Part shown: one piece after another, positions 17,819-27,336 of the stretch | Layout of the letters: every line of letters starts with the position of its first letter | How positions within the stretch are numbered: the stretch's first letter is position 1 | From: Eremothecium cymbalariae DBVPG#7215 | Taxonomy: Eukaryota; Ascomycota; Saccharomycetes; Saccharomycetales; Saccharomycetaceae | Assembly (NCBI RefSeq): GCF_000235365.1 | Contig: NC_016456.1 | Span: 434,001-498,000 of the forward strand | Length of the DNA: 64,000 nucleotides | Direction of reading: 5' to 3' | The notes under the pieces: generated by a model | Seen by the model: the letters and a program-made list of their open reading frames with translations, nothing else | Told to the model about the DNA's origin: nothing | The model's database searches: none | Translations under genes and position numbers: made by a program

Positions 17819-20095
17819 TCAAATTTTCAGGTCTAAGGAGTTCATCCTATGAGATCCAACCTTGGAGCAAATCCAAGTGCTAGCGTACATGTTTACTCTA
17901 TCAATGCTAGTACCAGAATGGCGTGTGGCAGCTGCATTACAGATGAATCCACGTTGTTCTAACTTCTCAATGTACCATGGCCTCATACTAGCTGAACGTA
18001 ATAGGATACGGCCGTTTTCACGTAAGACATTCCATAAGGCGTCTATCTCCTGGACTATATCCTTTCCCTCTGGATCAAACCAATCCATGTGATCCATTAT
18101 GACTGCAATTGTTACTGTACTTTTGGTTAACTTGTGGCAGACGTCGTTTAAAGTTTCAGTGTGTAATCTGATGCCATCTAGTGGTGAATTTTCAGGCTTG
18201 GACAATGCTTCATAGCCTTTCTTAGATACGTAATCCGGACAGTTAGTAGGACTGTAGCAAGATTTCAAAGTGAGATAGTAGAAATAGTTATCACTAGCTA
18301 TCGAATACTTCTGAATTGCTGGCTCCAAAGTATCAACGATATAATTTAGAATAGGGGTGTTGATCATGTTGGCTTGATTTCTTGGAACACCAAGTGCTTT
18401 CCATAAGAACATAGGGTTACCAATTAACAATTTACTGATGATCCGGTTGGATAGGATAGGTCTGATTTTGCTATTCCAAAGTTCCTTTTGAGCTTCTAAA
18501 GAGCAAGTCTCTGAACACAATTTTTCAATGTCCGCTGTTATTCCAGTAACGTAAAAGAGAACTCTTGCCAGGCGTAAAGCCCATTTCGTGAACCCGGTAT
18601 CATATAGACCATTTCCGTTGGGATCAAAAGTCTTTTCTCCATACTTCATCCAGTATTGAAAGGCATTGGAGGATAAATGAGGTGCCATGCGGTCCAACAA
18701 CAAGTCTCTAAAGTTCTCTACTTTACCCTCTCCAAAGAGCTTCCAAACGGTATCATACGGTAAACTCCTCAAGGCAGCCAACTTCAACTCACAGAGATGT
18801 CCTTGGCACGGGTTTAAATCAACACCATGTATCTTCACTGGAGCATTAGGCAAGCAAGCATACGCTAGTAAGTTATCGCCAGCGCTACTAATAGCTAAGA
18901 CAGTATCATCGGAAGTAAAATTTAAAAGTTTAGCATCTTCGCGAGGGTCCTCCCAAGTAAATGCGTATATGTACTGATCCTTGAACTGAAGATATAGCGG
19001 GTTGTATTCCTCATAATAAACCCTCCATACTTCTTTCTGATAAAACAGCGAGGGGAATGGTAAGCCCTTGGTATTGTTTTCAAGCAGTACAGAATTTGGC
19101 AACGCAACAGAAGTATAACTATCTGCAGATCCTATTGGCGCCAAATATGGAGAAGATATTTCATAACTATTAAACCTCCTTTGTAAACGAGAATCTTTAT
19201 GTTTATCCACACCAAGCCATATATAGTATGGAATTCTTCCCAGACTTTTATTACACAAGTTTAAAGATTTCACAGTCCCGAACTTGTATTCCAAATATTC
19301 TCTTCTAGAAGGATCCAAGAACACTTTATCAAACTCAAACCAAACCCTCCAAAAAGTCCGATAAATCCATGGAACATTGCGATTTAGCATACCGCCAAGG
19401 GTGTTAACCCGTCCAGTAGAAGTCGGACTAGATTGCACTCCAAAGTCCACAGAACAAATTACTCCCTCTTGGGGATCTAACACCTTGGCTACATTATCAA
19501 TGGCAGAAAAATATGACGGAATCATCGACAAAGAATATGAAAATGTAATCAAATCAACACTATCCTCAGGAACAGAAAATGTGCAAGCACATGCACAAAC
19601 TACATGCACATTCTTCCAACCATTCTTAATAATTCGCGCCCGCGCAATCTCGCACAAAGATGGAGATAAATCAACCAAGTAAACCGCCCTAAACGTCTTC
19701 CCCAAATCAGTCATCTTAGACATCTTCTCCACATTCAATCCAGTACCTGCACCAACATCAACCCAAACTAAATCTCGTTCCCTTCCACGACTACGCAAAT
19801 GTCCAATGCACAACCGTAACGCTTCTTCCCGCCCCTTTAACAGAAACTCCCGAGTAAAATCGTACCCCCCGGCCTGCCTACTATAAAACCTCTCCAGCTT
19901 CTCCTGCTGCTCTCCAGTCCCATACCCGCTTGCCAGATCTACTAACGGCTGTACAAAACACGTCCAACCGAAAATAACAACATTCCTAAACCGTTGACTA
20001 GCCACAAACATCATCCAGAGCCCAACCAATAATGAGAATACTCCCACAAACGTAAATACGCGCCCACGTGTCACGTCAATTAACAACTCTTCCAT
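17819..20095 (-). CDS. BTA1: Fused betaine lipid (DGTS) synthase
   Basis: This 758-residue protein joins the two activities that make diacylglyceryl-N,N,N-trimethylhomoserine, a phosphorus-free membrane lipid. After a membrane segment (about residues 14-32), an N-terminal BtaB-like methyltransferase carries the SAM motif VDVGAGTGLN at 112-121. The C-terminal half from about 375 is BtaA-like (DUF3419), with FTWEDPREDAKLL, SSAGDNLLAYAC and VDLNPCQ, expected to transfer the aminocarboxypropyl group of SAM to diacylglycerol. This is the fungal fusion known from Kluyveromyces lactis and Candida; S. cerevisiae lacks it. The frame is open further upstream but the first ATG is at 20095. It is not next to PUS6 in S. 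cerevisiae. CACGTG boxes upstream suggest phosphate control (inference). Confidence 0.9.
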   Translation of the reverse strand: MEELLIDVTRGRVFTFVGVFSLLVGLWMMFVASQRFRNVVIFGWTCFVQPLVDLASGYGTGEQQEKLERFYSRQAGGYDFTREFLLKGREEALRLCIGHLRSRGRERDLVWVDVGAGTGLNVEKMSKMTDLGKTFRAVYLVDLSPSLCEIARARIIKNGWKNVHVVCACACTFSVPEDSVDLITFSYSLSMIPSYFSAIDNVAKVLDPQEGVICSVDFGVQSSPTSTGRVNTLGGMLNRNVPWIYRTFWRVWFEFDKVFLDPSRREYLEYKFGTVKSLNLCNKSLGRIPYYIWLGVDKHKDSRLQRRFNSYEISSPYLAPIGSADSYTSVALPNSVLLENNTKGLPFPSLFYQKEVWRVYYEEYNPLYLQFKDQYIYAFTWEDPREDAKLLNFTSDDTVLAISSAGDNLLAYACLPNAPVKIHGVDLNPCQGHLCELKLAALRSLPYDTVWKLFGEGKVENFRDLLLDRMAPHLSSNAFQYWMKYGEKTFDPNGNGLYDTGFTKWALRLARVLFYVTGITADIEKLCSETCSLEAQKELWNSKIRPILSNRIISKLLIGNPMFLWKALGVPRNQANMINTPILNYIVDTLEPAIQKYSIASDNYFYYLTLKSCYSPTNCPDYVSKKGYEALSKPENSPLDGIRLHTETLNDVCHKLTKSTVTIAVIMDHMDWFDPEGKDIVQEIDALWNVLRENGRILLRSASMRPWYIEKLEQRGFICNAAATRHSGTSIDRVNMYASTWICSKVGSHRMNSLDLKI

Positions 20096-20294
20096 ATGCC
20101 GCTTAAAATTTACGTTATTTTTTTTATATTGTTCCCGATCTTCGAGTTTCACTTTCTATGTTCTAATGCCCTTTTTTATGCTTCATTACAATTAAATTAA
20201 AAGCATCACCACATGAATATCAACAAAAATCCAATTTCTTTTATACCCATGTAAAACAGTCACTGATAATTCCGACCAATATAATCCCGTCACA

Positions 20295-20300
20295 CACGTG
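20295..20300. promoter_or_regulatory. CACGTG box 1 upstream of BTA1
   Basis: CACGTG in context ACACACGTGCC lies 200 bases upstream of the BTA1 ATG. Pho4 and Cbf1 both bind this core. Pho4 is the more interesting candidate because DGTS replaces phospholipids when phosphate is scarce in other fungi. Confidence 0.5.
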
Positions 20301-20459
20301 CCATTCGAGACCTTAAAATGAATTCTGCCGCCATCTTACCCCTGATGTCAGGTTATTCCTGTTTGTAAACCATCTTTGCGTCTCGATCATATTTAAGATT
20401 TCTCCGATGTCGCTGACACTTCTTTTTAAGGTAGGCTTTAGAACGGCTCCATATGCTTG

Positions 20460-20465
20460 CACGTG
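20460..20465. promoter_or_regulatory. CACGTG box 2 upstream of BTA1
   Basis: CACGTG in context TTGCACGTGCCAA lies about 365 bases upstream of the BTA1 ATG. It shares the 3' flank CC with box 1. A third CACGTG lies inside the first codons of BTA1 (20065-20070). Confidence 0.5.
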
Positions 20466-20547
20466 CCAAGATAAAAGTCACGGAAGATCAACAAGTTGTG
20501 TTTTGGATGAAGCAACTAGAGATATTAGATGGTAGCTGGAACTTTTT

Positions 20548-20580
20548 GAGTGTGTGTGCAGAGAGAGTGTGTGTGCAGAG
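20548..20580. repeat. 17-base tandem repeat, GT-rich
   Basis: The unit GAGTGTGTGTGCAGAGA occurs at 20548-20564 and again, bar its last base, at 20565-20580. A looser echo follows to about 20600. It lies in the BTA1 promoter region. Confidence 0.8.
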
Positions 20581-20725
20581 GTGTAGAGGTGTGTAGAGGA
20601 AGCATGCGTGTGTAGTTTCGTAGATGGTAGGCTAGAATCGTATATTACAGTATATGGTTATGAAAGAACAGAAGAGCGAGTAAGTAAATAAAAAAGTCAT
20701 TAGAAGTGTAGTCGTCGTCATGAAA

Positions 20726-20739
20726 GGGGGGGGGGGGGG
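20726..20739. repeat. Poly-G run, 14 bases
   Basis: Fourteen consecutive G bases lie between BTA1 and the end of the next gene, only 29 bases beyond its stop codon. The exact length is prone to sequencing error. Confidence 0.85.
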
Positions 20740-20768
20740 CAGAGAATTGTTTCGTGTAGGGAGTAGAG

Positions 20769-22160
20769 TTATTTTGAGTTGTTTTGGGGGGAGGCAGGGA
20801 CTGGTGGTGTTGGGGAAGCGTCGATTTGCTTTGCGACGTTTGTTAGTTGTTGAGAGACTTTTCTAATCCAATCTAGGTCACCTTTGAGTTTATGTTTTCT
20901 AGAAGCTTCCTGTATTTTACAGAGGTTTGACGAGATTGTCTTCTGCAGGCATTCTAGTTCTGGCAGTACGGCAGGGTCTGATTTAGTTGGGGATACGGAA
21001 GAAAGATTATGAGGATAAGGGGATTCTTGGATATGAATGTCTATGATTTGATGGTGGTCGTGGTGGTCGTGGTGATGGCGGTGGTTGTTATTTGAATTTC
21101 TGTTGCTGGTGGTGTTCGTGTTGGTATCGCCTTCTTCATTAGCTTCGGTGTGTTCGTTGGGTTCGAACTGGGTGATGACGATTGTGCCGGGTTCGAAACC
21201 CTTTGCGAGGCCGTTAGGGGGGTGGAACTTGGCAATTCTGTTTGTGAAGTGGGATCTCGTTGCAAGCATATGGGAGAAACCGATGGAGTCCCAATCGTAA
21301 GGCTCTAAGCTCTTTTTCATAAGAGATTGGATCTGGTTGACGTTTTTGTAGCCCTTCCTGCAGAGATCATCAAGGATGTTTACCAAGAAGGCGGACATTT
21401 TAAAGGATAAAACGTTCGAGAGAGGGTGGGTGTGAAGTCCCTTAACAAGCATTGTAACCTGACGCTCCTCCATGTCAATTTCAATGCGGTAGTTAACCTT
21501 GCAATCGCATTCAAGTTTAGGTTTCTTGGACCTCGTCTTTTCATTTCTAGCTCTATGAGAAGTGTCCATTCGACATCGAGACTCCGAAACAAACGCCTTG
21601 GGACATTTCACCTTTTCACGCTGGCCCTTGGATTTAACCATCAGACACGATATTATTGGATATATCCTAACAAACTGATTGAATGTAAAATTGTATGATC
21701 CCTCGTGATTAAAAAAATAATCTCGGAATAGAAACAAACTTTTGACCGTTTCTACCTGCTCTAACGGTTGATAGAACGCCATCGCCAAGTTCAGTAGCAA
21801 AGTCCCATCCTGGCATAGCGCAAGCTTTTGTTGAAACTCCGCATCCGGAGGTAACTCCGTTGGTATCCTGTCCAGCAGTAGCTGAGCCTCAAATGAGGGT
21901 CCATCTCCTTGATTCTCCAACACATAACGCAGAGTTCTCCTCTTAGCTCCACTACTATCACTTGTAACAACACCTGAAATGCTCTGCCGCTTCCCAGACA
22001 GCGGCTTAGAAACCTTGTAACCGGCCTCAATCATGTTCTTGCCCCCGGTGGATGCCTTCGATGGCTCTTGAACGATCAGCTGATTACCTTCAACACCTCC
22101 ACCACCTCCTGTACCCATCTTACCAGGAACTTTTATCGAACTACCACTACCATCCATCAT
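20769..22160 (-). CDS. Putative zinc-binding DNA-binding protein (WRKY-GCM1/FAR1-like), unassigned
   Basis: I do not recognise an S. cerevisiae counterpart for this 463-residue protein. A basic segment (about 185-245) has cysteines at 186, 196, 218 and 220 and a closing HTH (His 243 and 245). This resembles the C-C-HxH zinc folds of the WRKY-GCM1/FAR1 group, which in yeasts includes Aft1 and the Candida Rbf1 type. The N-terminus is Gly/Ser-rich. Residues 85-180 look folded (FLFRDYFFNHEGSYNFTFNQFV), as do 250-330. An Asn/His-rich linker follows (about 350-375) and then a helical C-terminus. A transcription-factor role is inference. It starts at an ATG at 22160; codons further upstream lack ATG. 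It lies beside BTA1 in a stretch without S. cerevisiae synteny. Confidence 0.55.
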   Translation of the reverse strand: MMDGSGSSIKVPGKMGTGGGGGVEGNQLIVQEPSKASTGGKNMIEAGYKVSKPLSGKRQSISGVVTSDSSGAKRRTLRYVLENQGDGPSFEAQLLLDRIPTELPPDAEFQQKLALCQDGTLLLNLAMAFYQPLEQVETVKSLFLFRDYFFNHEGSYNFTFNQFVRIYPIISCLMVKSKGQREKVKCPKAFVSESRCRMDTSHRARNEKTRSKKPKLECDCKVNYRIEIDMEERQVTMLVKGLHTHPLSNVLSFKMSAFLVNILDDLCRKGYKNVNQIQSLMKKSLEPYDWDSIGFSHMLATRSHFTNRIAKFHPPNGLAKGFEPGTIVITQFEPNEHTEANEEGDTNTNTTSNRNSNNNHRHHHDHHDHHQIIDIHIQESPYPHNLSSVSPTKSDPAVLPELECLQKTISSNLCKIQEASRKHKLKGDLDWIRKVSQQLTNVAKQIDASPTPPVPASPQNNSK

Positions 22161-22913
22161 CAAAATACAATCCTTTCAATAATTCTATTAACACACAGTC
22201 TTCTTGATATCTAGCTGGTTTATAATCTCCTTGGACTCTCTTATCTATGTACAGAAATTAAAACTAATTAAGTGTTATAATTATGGTTCCGTAAGTCTAA
22301 TTTTTTTTGAATTTAAGAAGTCTCAGAATCTTATTCAAACAGACCGCGCGATCAATACAACACCAACAACCAGATCTTATACTCCTGGTTGGGGAGAGGG
22401 TAGTCAGGATCATCTCGTGATGATTTAGGCTATATCTAGTTTGCCCGCTGGATTGTGACCCGGTAAGTTACTCTTGGGCCCTTTTCCTGCGCTCACTAGA
22501 CTTGCATACTATTACACACCATATTTAGTACTGCTCCTCCCACCTAATATCTGGAAAATATTTTCTTATTCCGTATTTCCCTCTCCTTGCTAACGTCTAT
22601 CCGTGCCTCCGTTCCCTATCTTGTTATGCTTCCTTAGCTGGTTAGTGTTCCATCAGTGCTTATGTACAATTGGACCAAAGTTAACCTCCTGGGAAGGTGA
22701 AAATGTGTATAATTCTGCCGCTTCCAGCTTCAGGTTGTCTCAACGATATTCACTAGTCTCGAGGTTTGGACATATATATAGAAGTATGGGTTAGGCGGGG
22801 TTTGAGAGGAGCTGAATTTTATTATTCCCTTCTTGTAACAAGCTGATTTAAGACAGAGGGCTCTAAGAGGAAGAGGGTTTTGATAGATTAAACATATAGA
22901 AGTTAGGGATAGG
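22161..22913. other. Divergent promoter region between the zinc-finger-like gene and the FSH gene
   Basis: This 753-base gap between divergent genes holds no ORF of note. A weak hairpin (AACCAG and CTGGTT) sits near 22367-22392. I see no clear Reb1 or E-box site. Confidence 0.4.
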
Positions 22914-23639
22914 ATGTCGGTGCAACGGTTATTGTTTCTACATGGGTTTTTGCAGAATGGCAAGTTATTTAGTGAGAAGTCATCTGGAATCAGGAAGTTG
23001 CTTAAAAAGAGTAATATTCAGTGTGATTACATGGATGGGCCGGTAGAGTTGGAGAGGGGCCAGTTGCCCTTTGAGGTGGAGGATGATAGATGGGAGGCTA
23101 CTGTTGATGCGAATTTGAACAGGGCATGGTTCTACCATAGTGATGTTTCGCGGGAGTTGGAAGTGGGTGATGCGATTGCTAGAGTTCGCGAGTATATTCA
23201 GCAGAATGGGCCTTATGATGGTATAGTTGGGTTTTCTCAGGGGGCTGCGTTGTCTAGTATTATCACGAATAAGATCTGCGAGCTTGTTCCAGGGCATAAG
23301 CCTTTTGATGTTAGCGTTATTATATCTGGTTATGCCTTTACGGAACCAGGCGATGAGGGTGATGCAGGGCAATTCAAGATTACTCAGAGATACCAAGATT
23401 GCTTTAAACCGAGAGATGGCTTTAACACCAAGATTCTGTGTGTTTATGGGGCAGCTGATATGGCAGTACCAGCGGAAAGATCAAAGTATTTGAGTGAGAT
23501 ATATACTTTAGCGTATGGTGATGAGCAGGTGAAGGTTTATGAGCATCCTGGGGGGCATATGGTTCCAAATAAGAAGGATATCATTAGGCCCGTTGTTGAA
23601 GAAATTAATAAAGCTCTCCATAATACATCTAGTGGGTAA
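22914..23639 (+). CDS. FSH-family serine hydrolase
   Basis: This 241-residue alpha/beta hydrolase belongs to the fungal FSH family (Fsh1, Fsh2 and Fsh3 in S. cerevisiae, about 240-270 residues), small serine hydrolases of uncertain substrate related to human OVCA2. Visible features: the start [12 protein letters not shown] with the oxyanion-region HGF, the nucleophile elbow GFSQG with Ser108, a likely acid Asp near 182 (YGAADMAVP) and the histidine at about 215 in GGHMVPN. Between them is the family pattern [14 protein letters not shown]. It most resembles the Fsh1/Fsh2 pair, but I cannot decide orthology without alignment. It follows the zinc-finger-like gene divergently and precedes TAD2 on the same strand. 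Confidence 0.9.
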   Translation: MSVQRLLFLHGFLQNGKLFSEKSSGIRKLLKKSNIQCDYMDGPVELERGQLPFEVEDDRWEATVDANLNRAWFYHSDVSRELEVGDAIARVREYIQQNGPYDGIVGFSQGAALSSIITNKICELVPGHKPFDVSVIISGYAFTEPGDEGDAGQFKITQRYQDCFKPRDGFNTKILCVYGAADMAVPAERSKYLSEIYTLAYGDEQVKVYEHPGGHMVPNKKDIIRPVVEEINKALHNTSSG

Positions 23640-23797
23640 TCCTTTCTATTGCACTCTGTGGTTGACCGTTGTATTCATTTAGAGATAGAGAATTTTTTTG
23701 TAAAAACTGTTATTATTTTGTATATATGTGAAACGTTACATTACAACTGAATGTCAAATTACCGCTACAAAAAGCGTAATCCTCTGCTTGTATTCAG

Positions 23798-24532
23798 ATG
23801 TATGATCATATGAAAACAGCCATTAAACTAGCTCGTTATGCGTTAGACCATGGTGAAACCCCTGTTGCATGTGTTTTTGTTCATATGCCAACTAATAAGG
23901 TGGTCGCTTATGGGTTGAATGATACCAACAGGTCATTGACAGGGATTGCACATGCAGAATTCATGGCTATAGCACAGATTCAGGAACTATTTGGTGAAAT
24001 ATGTACTTCGATATTTAAAGATATTTCCGTATATGTGACTGTAGAGCCTTGTATTATGTGTGCATCTGCGTTGAAACAACTTGGTATAGGGAGAGTTGTA
24101 TTTGGATGCGGTAATGAAAGGTTCGGAGGCAATGGGTCTCTGTTGTCGATTCATAAAGATAGTAGTACTGCAAGAGAGAACAGGCATACAGTGATCCCCG
24201 GTGTGATGAGACGGGAAGCTATCATGCTTTTAAGATATTTCTACGTTAGAGAGAATGAACGAGCTCCAAAGGCTAGAGGGAAAATGAATCGAAGGTTGGA
24301 TAAAGAAACTTTTCCCCCGATAGAATGGTCAAACTATGTGAGTAAAGAGGAATTTGTGCGGTATTTTGGCAGCTCAATGCTCCATCATCTAGAAGATAAA
24401 ACGGACATACACGAGAGTGTGGACTGGGAGCTTATAGATTCAAACTACGATGGCATACTAGAAGAACTAGAGTCTGCTCGTCAAGAATTTAAACTACATC
24501 AGCATAAGAAACTGAAAAAACTAGTTAAGTAA
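23798..24532 (+). CDS. TAD2: tRNA-specific adenosine-34 deaminase catalytic subunit
   Basis: Tad2 pairs with Tad3 to convert adenosine to inosine at the wobble position of several tRNAs, an essential step for decoding. The 244-residue protein has the deaminase zinc site complete: HAE with His52 and the proton-shuttling Glu54, and PCIMC with Cys85 and Cys88. It also has ETPVACVFVH and the FGCGNERFGGNGS loop. Length and sequence are close to S. cerevisiae Tad2 (250 residues). It is convergent with SNX4, the same arrangement as YJL035C and YJL036W. The ATG chosen gives the conserved start KTAIKLARYALDHGETPVAC. Confidence 0.97.
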   Translation: MYDHMKTAIKLARYALDHGETPVACVFVHMPTNKVVAYGLNDTNRSLTGIAHAEFMAIAQIQELFGEICTSIFKDISVYVTVEPCIMCASALKQLGIGRVVFGCGNERFGGNGSLLSIHKDSSTARENRHTVIPGVMRREAIMLLRYFYVRENERAPKARGKMNRRLDKETFPPIEWSNYVSKEEFVRYFGSSMLHHLEDKTDIHESVDWELIDSNYDGILEELESARQEFKLHQHKKLKKLVK

Positions 24533-24580
24533 AGGATTAAGATGTGCAGCTTCAAATACAAAACAGTATATACGTTTCCA

Positions 24581-24640
24581 CACACACAAACACACGGCGT
24601 GCGCACACACACACATATATATATATACGTACGTATATAT
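24581..24640. repeat. CA-rich and TA-rich simple sequence
   Basis: CA dinucleotide runs, then TATATATATA and ACGTACGTATATAT, fill much of the short gap between the convergent TAD2 and SNX4 genes. They probably lie in the 3' untranslated regions. Confidence 0.75.
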
Positions 24641-24659
24641 AAAAAGACAAAGTGGTTGA

Positions 24660-25916
24660 TCATAAACCTTCTTCTATTTTTGACCATGTGTTCATCATCT
24701 TTTGGTAGAACTCGATATGGTGGTCTGCCAATGAGGTGAGAGACTGTTTCAACTCCTTAGTCTTGATATGTTCAAATATCTCTACCTCTTTCAATGCTTC
24801 CTTTTCAAATGCGTCGGCCACTCTTTTCGCATCCTCAACTTCAGTTGTCAAAGATTGAACTTTGTATTCCAGTTTAGAGATCTTCTCTCGACGAGCGGCC
24901 TCCTGGTTAATTCCAGCAAACTCTTCTAGCTTGCTTTTCAAGAAGTTACTACCGGTTCCATACCCTGATATCAAATTGTTCTTTTCATTGATAGATCTAG
25001 TCAAATAATCGCTTAATTCCTCATAGTCAATCTGTTTCTGGTCCTTCAGTTTGATTAACTGTTTCATAGAGTCGATATAATGTTCCATGTCCCTTAAATC
25101 CACAATGTATTCGTAGTCAATGTACCTGCTCAAATCGCGCAAACTATATGAGAGCTGAGTCATCCCCTCGTTAAATACCCTAATCTTACCACTCAACCGG
25201 TTAGCCTCACTATTATGATCATCGCTACCTGATGTTACAAGCTCCTGCAATTCTTGAAGGCTTGAGCCTAATTTCCCATAATCTTCCGCAATCGCCTCTT
25301 GTTTCTTCACAACACGATGGAACAATTTATCTATCTTCGTCACATTGTGATCCAACTTATCACACTTCTCCTTGATCTCAACAAACTCATCACTCTGATT
25401 ATGTACGTATTTGAAAGCATTCATAATAGCCTCACTAACTTCCTCTTTATTATTCCCATTACCGACCGTCCCAGACAAGCTCTTTCGGTAAGCATCCCAA
25501 TCAGAACTAGTCAAAAACGTTCGAAGTATCTTAGAATGAGACAACTTAGGATGCTGTGCCAACCTCTGCAAAAAATTTTGTAGACTATGACACCTTTTCT
25601 GCGTGAACGACTGACTAAACCTATCTCCCGCCAAATAATTCAAAACCTTTTTATCTGGTAACGGCGGAACTATGCAAGCAGGATGATCATTAGACAATAT
25701 CTGATACAAAAGAACGAAATCACTATATCTCCTGTGTACCACAGTTATATCATCCTCCCTCGTATCCCTCAAGTGATGTCCCCCTCCTCTACTAACACCG
25801 GGTTTAGAAGAGATCTGGTATGTGACAAAGGGGGCAGATGAAGATTTATCACCCCTCTGTTTTTGAGGGTCCGAAACTAATATAACCCATTGATCATTTA
25901 GATTAATCTCCGGCAT
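24660..25916 (-). CDS. SNX4: Sorting nexin Snx4 (Atg24)
   Basis: This 418-residue PX-BAR sorting nexin acts at endosomes in retrieval of Snc1 and other cargo to the Golgi and in selective autophagy; S. cerevisiae Snx4 is 423 residues. The PX domain spans about residues 10-125: [20 protein letters not shown] carries the basic R-Y phosphoinositide-binding pattern, then VPPLPDKK and [23 protein letters not shown]. The remainder, about 170-418, is helical and heptad-rich, consistent with a BAR dimer. It is convergent with TAD2. Upstream lies an unusually long gap before DAP2. Confidence 0.95.
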   Translation of the reverse strand: MPEINLNDQWVILVSDPQKQRGDKSSSAPFVTYQISSKPGVSRGGGHHLRDTREDDITVVHRRYSDFVLLYQILSNDHPACIVPPLPDKKVLNYLAGDRFSQSFTQKRCHSLQNFLQRLAQHPKLSHSKILRTFLTSSDWDAYRKSLSGTVGNGNNKEEVSEAIMNAFKYVHNQSDEFVEIKEKCDKLDHNVTKIDKLFHRVVKKQEAIAEDYGKLGSSLQELQELVTSGSDDHNSEANRLSGKIRVFNEGMTQLSYSLRDLSRYIDYEYIVDLRDMEHYIDSMKQLIKLKDQKQIDYEELSDYLTRSINEKNNLISGYGTGSNFLKSKLEEFAGINQEAARREKISKLEYKVQSLTTEVEDAKRVADAFEKEALKEVEIFEHIKTKELKQSLTSLADHHIEFYQKMMNTWSKIEEGL

Positions 25917-26140
25917 GATAATTCTAAACCCTATTATCCGTTTCTAGTCCGCTGGTGCCTTATTTGATTACGTTGTATAGACCTTTCAGAATACCTTCAC
26001 CATAAATATAAGGGGTCTTCTTCATTAACTTGATGTATAGTAAAATCGGTAAAAGGAAAAAGCTAAATCGTTCAACACGATGCGTATTCGATGACTTACT
26101 GCGCCGCATCACAACTGGCTCTGCATTGTTTCTAGAGTCT

Positions 26141-26180
26141 TTTGTATCCATTTTATTCATCTTGTATCCATTTTATTCAT
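26141..26180. repeat. 20-base tandem duplication
   Basis: The 20-mers at 26141-26160 and 26161-26180 (TTGTATCCATTTTATTCAT plus one leading base) differ only in their first base, T versus C. It lies about 230 bases upstream of the SNX4 ATG. Confidence 0.9.
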
Positions 26181-27090
26181 CCAGGATCATATTTAAGACC
26201 CCGTCCTCACTGCCTTCTCCCCTAGATCGCTCTCCCTTTATTCGTCGAAGAAGGATTCATTAAAGTATCTTGCTGTCTCGACCTTCTCCTGCTGACTCCA
26301 CAACTAACTAACTAAATACCTTCTACTGCTCAAATATGTATAATTGTAAGCCCAAAGTCTATGGTAAATGTGAAAGATTAATACAGGCATATCGCAGAGG
26401 TTCAATTTAAGGTTTCTCCAGAGGTATAGAACATCTATATTATCATATTAATTCATTTTTGAACCCCCGCCTTTATAAACATCCTCAAGACATCTACAAT
26501 ATGTACTCTTATTCTTGAATTAGTTGCATTACAGGATTGTTTTTACATTCAAAAGACATTTTTTTTAATTAAAATTGAATTTCGATTTTAGTAAGACGTC
26601 AGTTTCACTTACAGCGTCACCATCGATGACAGTGGATAAAAAGAAAAATACAAAAAGAGTCAATTAGAGTGTATGATAAAAGTCAATCCTTTTCAAAATT
26701 ATCAAGAGAATAGATATAAGGAGGGTTTAAAAGGTTTCATTCTCACCAATATTTTGCCAGATCTTGATAAGAGATCTGTAAACGGACGGTGAAGCCGGTT
26801 GGGTAAAAGGCTTGAAAAAGCGCCATATATAACATGAAAAATGTGATTAGAAGCAACGGAATAAAGTATTATTGTTGCAGATGATTTCTTGCAAGCCATA
26901 TAATTGCGAGTGCTAAAGGGTATATATTGATGGTTTATATGATTGACTGGATTCAAAAGTTGAACAAGGGGTAGTGACTTGGAGGGAGGAGGAGTCGTAG
27001 GTGTAATGTGAATATTTTTTAAATAAATTGTTAGGTTTCTATATGTAATGTATTAATTAGTGATAATTGGGGGTAGAAAGAGGGTGGGAT

Positions 27091-27103
27091 GGGGGGGGGG
27101 GGG
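27091..27103. repeat. Poly-G run, 13 bases
   Basis: Thirteen consecutive G bases occur in a G-rich patch about 235 bases upstream of DAP2. This is the second long G run in the window. Confidence 0.85.
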
Positions 27104-27336
27104 AAGTTAGGAAGACCTCCTCGAAGTATTGTCGTTCATTAATTATCTTTTTTTTGTCGTGCGTGAAACTTGAGAAAGATTAGGTATTTAAATATTTATA
27201 ATAAGTCATTTGTACCACCACGGACAAAACAGACGCAAAGGCTGGTTGATCACCATCATTTGTACAAGTTTTCTATTGAACATCGATTGGCTATTTAGTG
27301 TGCTAATCACATTAGGATTATTATAATTGGTGCCGG

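Larger units (their letters stand above)
20096..20768. other. BTA1 upstream region and 3' region of the zinc-finger-like gene
   Basis: This 673-base gap carries two CACGTG boxes, a 17-base tandem repeat at 20548-20580 and a 14-base G run at 20726-20739, each listed separately. No other gene is seen. Confidence 0.5.
25917..27336. other. Long intergenic region between SNX4 and DAP2
   Basis: This is the largest gap in the window, 1420 bases, between two divergent genes and at a synteny break. It holds a 20-base tandem duplication (26141-26180), a GACGTC palindrome at 26595-26600 and a 13-base G run. The longest minus-strand frame near SNX4 (25960-26160) and another at about 26702-26956 look fortuitous. 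I see no tRNA or recognisable snRNA or snoRNA by eye, but a non-coding RNA cannot be excluded. Confidence 0.4.

Noticed and set aside
25960..26160. 66-codon minus-strand frame with a hydrophobic stretch upstream of SNX4
   Set aside because: It would end 44 bases from the SNX4 ATG, starts inside a recent 20-base duplication and resembles nothing known. Probably chance.
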